Of a stretch of DNA of 14,594 nucleotides, positions 13,995-14,594 are shown one piece after another (position 1 is the first letter of the stretch; every line of letters begins with the position of its first letter). A program made the translations under genes and the position numbers. The notes below the pieces were generated by a model. The model had not been told where the DNA came from and searched no databases. It saw nothing but the letters and a program-made list of their open reading frames with translations. Source of the stretch: Methanosarcinales archaeon (lineage in GTDB: Archaea > Halobacteriota > Methanosarcinia > Methanosarcinales > Methanogasteraceae); assembly GCA_030640725.1 (NCBI GenBank), contig DAOWIV010000267.1, positions 1-14,594 of the forward strand. The letters are read 5' to 3'.

Positions 13995-14111
13995 ATGGAA
14001 GATGTTTCTTCGAAAGAAAATCAAGTTAAAATACTGCTCGAAGAGTATAAGATATTTCGCGAAGAGATTCTCCAAAATATTTCGGCTCTCGGATATCTCG
14101 CGTTGCAGTGA
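13995..14111 (+). CDS. 38-residue reading frame, possible remnant of a membrane protein gene
   Basis: Open frame of 38 codons with a good Shine-Dalgarno (GGAGAT, 13984-13989) five bases before its ATG and a TATA-like TTTTATTG (about 13968-13975). The sequence is charged and helical, with a core LLEEYKIFREEILQNI. That core resembles, from memory, the N-terminus of small uncharacterised archaeal and bacterial membrane proteins (LLEEYK-x-LREEIL type), which continue with transmembrane helices. Here the frame stops just where those helices should begin, and AT-rich DNA leading to a transposase follows. The simplest reading is a gene cut by the insertion sequence; a real micro-protein is the alternative. 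Base use is more AT-rich than in the genes to its left. Confidence 0.45.
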   Translation: MEDVSSKENQVKILLEEYKIFREEILQNISALGYLALQ

Positions 14112-14278
14112 GATGACCTCAAATTGATAGGTTACCGTGTATACATTGCAATATTCACTAATCAACCCCCTGATCAAGTGAGCAATAACGCGCAGCATAT
14201 ACGCTACACTTTTAGCAAATCCGATGATTAATTATTTATACATCTAACCATCCACAATATATTCAATAAATCTAATGG
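14112..14278 (+). other. AT-rich spacer, likely holding the left end of the insertion sequence
   Basis: No gene. The base composition drops to AT-rich and becomes unlike the left part of the window. A TATA-like TTATTTATAC is at 14232-14241. No terminal inverted repeat can be named because the right end of the element is outside the window. Confidence 0.4.
14232..14241 (+). promoter_or_regulatory. TATA-like box of the transposase gene
   Basis: TTATTTATAC predicts transcription start near 14262, about 17 bases before the transposase ATG at 14279, and downstream of the left arm of the hairpin at 14247-14283. Confidence 0.4.
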
Positions 14279-14283
14279 ATGGT
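14247..14283 (+). repeat. 8-base perfect inverted repeat over the transposase start codon
   Basis: ACCATCCA (14247-14254) and TGGATGGT (14276-14283) are exact reverse complements with a 21-base AT-rich spacer. The right arm contains the ATG at 14279. In RNA this is a stem that would hide the start codon, but only in transcripts that begin upstream of 14247. Confidence 0.55.
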
Positions 14284-14594
14284 GAACGATAATGCAACAT
14301 TTGAGATACCACTGGATATTCCGGACATCGACATCAAGAAAGTGGAGATAATTAAAAACGAAGATATTATCATCACGGTAGTGAGCACAGTTGAGGGAAC
14401 TTGCTGTCACAGATGTGGTAGAGAGATTATCAAGCCTTATGGTTACGGTAGACCGATCGAACTCCTTCATTTATTGATTCTTGGCATGAACACGTATATT
14501 CGTATTCGTCCTGCGAGATATCAATGCACCCATTGTGCTGGCAAACCTGTAACAACGCAGACATTAAACTGGTACGATCCGAGAAGCCCGCACA
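14279..14594 (+). CDS. ISL3 family transposase, N-terminal part
   Basis: DDE-type transposase; only the first 105 codons are in the window. The visible part is the N-terminal zinc-binding domain of ISL3 transposases: a first pair C43/C46 (CHRCG), the RPIELLHLLILGMNTYIRIRP strand segment, then a second pair C83/C86 in RYQCTHC, followed by the Thr-rich linker. The catalytic DDE domain would lie to the right. The ATG at 14279 gives the frame; an ATG at 14275 opens only five codons. Its base composition is clearly more AT-rich than the host genes, consistent with recent arrival. Only the open frame and these motifs support an intact gene; later damage cannot be excluded. Confidence 0.82.
   Translation, partial: MVNDNATFEIPLDIPDIDIKKVEIIKNEDIIITVVSTVEGTCCHRCGREIIKPYGYGRPIELLHLLILGMNTYIRIRPARYQCTHCAGKPVTTQTLNWYDPRSPH

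Larger units (their letters stand above)
14230..14594 (+). mobile_element. ISL3-like insertion sequence, 5' part only
   Basis: Identified by its transposase. The left boundary is uncertain, somewhere between about 14111 and 14245, and the element continues past the window. It follows the chromosomal PRC-barrel operon and may have disrupted the small frame at 13995-14111. Confidence 0.65.

Noticed and set aside
14109..14111. Read-through of the TGA after the 38-codon frame, as selenocysteine or recoding
   Set aside because: The frame beyond the TGA stays open for a while but shows no domain continuation or transmembrane helix, and no SECIS-like hairpin is evident.
13965..14198. 77-codon open frame on the minus strand
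   Set aside because: It is opposite the small plus-strand frame that has a good Shine-Dalgarno, and nothing upstream of it resembles a promoter.
1..14594. CRISPR array, tRNA or rRNA genes, or a defence island
   Set aside because: No regularly spaced repeats, cloverleaf or rRNA signatures were seen, and the genes are mainly housekeeping or transport.

Overview
The window reads as chromosomal DNA of a methanogen-related euryarchaeon. Archaeal markers are a class I lysyl-tRNA synthetase, topoisomerase VI subunit B, diphthine synthase (Dph5), an archaeal uL15-SecY-adenylate kinase cluster, a MCT-1-like PUA protein, a RAD55/KaiC-like ATPase, and TATA boxes placed about 25 bases before leaderless starts. 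NikR, the zinc-LID adenylate kinase and the C-terminally extended Top6B suggest a Methanosarcinales/Methanomicrobia-level lineage. I cannot name a genus. Most of the window is ordinary, dense, moderate-GC coding DNA. The last ~370 bases are AT-rich and mobile.

Layout. 1-1545 (minus): nikR then lysS, with lysS running off the left edge. 1561-1711: divergent promoter region. 1712-2527 (plus): RAD55-like ATPase with a degraded P-loop, overlapping tail-to-tail with the next gene. 2478-5517 (minus): two ABC-2 permease genes, the upstream one fused to a PrsW-like membrane protease domain. 5553-6452 (plus): their ATPase, divergently transcribed from a very short gap. 6518-8401 (plus): top6B without an adjacent top6A. 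8453-9232 (minus) dph5 and 9285-9776 (plus) a PUA protein: divergent, apparently leaderless, sharing one AT-rich promoter element. 9777-10078: non-coding stretch with a strong-looking promoter and possible RNA structure. 10079-12642 (minus): rpl15-secY-adk, a detached piece of the archaeal spc-type ribosomal operon. 12850-13964 (plus): PRC-barrel protein and a two-helix membrane coiled-coil protein. 13995-14111: a 38-codon reading frame that may be a gene remnant. From about 14230: the 5' part of an ISL3-like insertion sequence.

The three ABC genes (2478-6452) probably form one exporter or membrane-remodelling system of NatAB type with a built-in protease-like domain. rpl15, secY and adk are the classic ribosome/secretion/nucleotide cluster. 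dph5 and the PUA protein both bear on translation and may be co-regulated. The most unusual items are the permease-protease fusion, the shared TATA between dph5 and the PUA gene, the unexplained 302-base region before adk, and a hairpin that covers the transposase start codon only in read-through transcripts.
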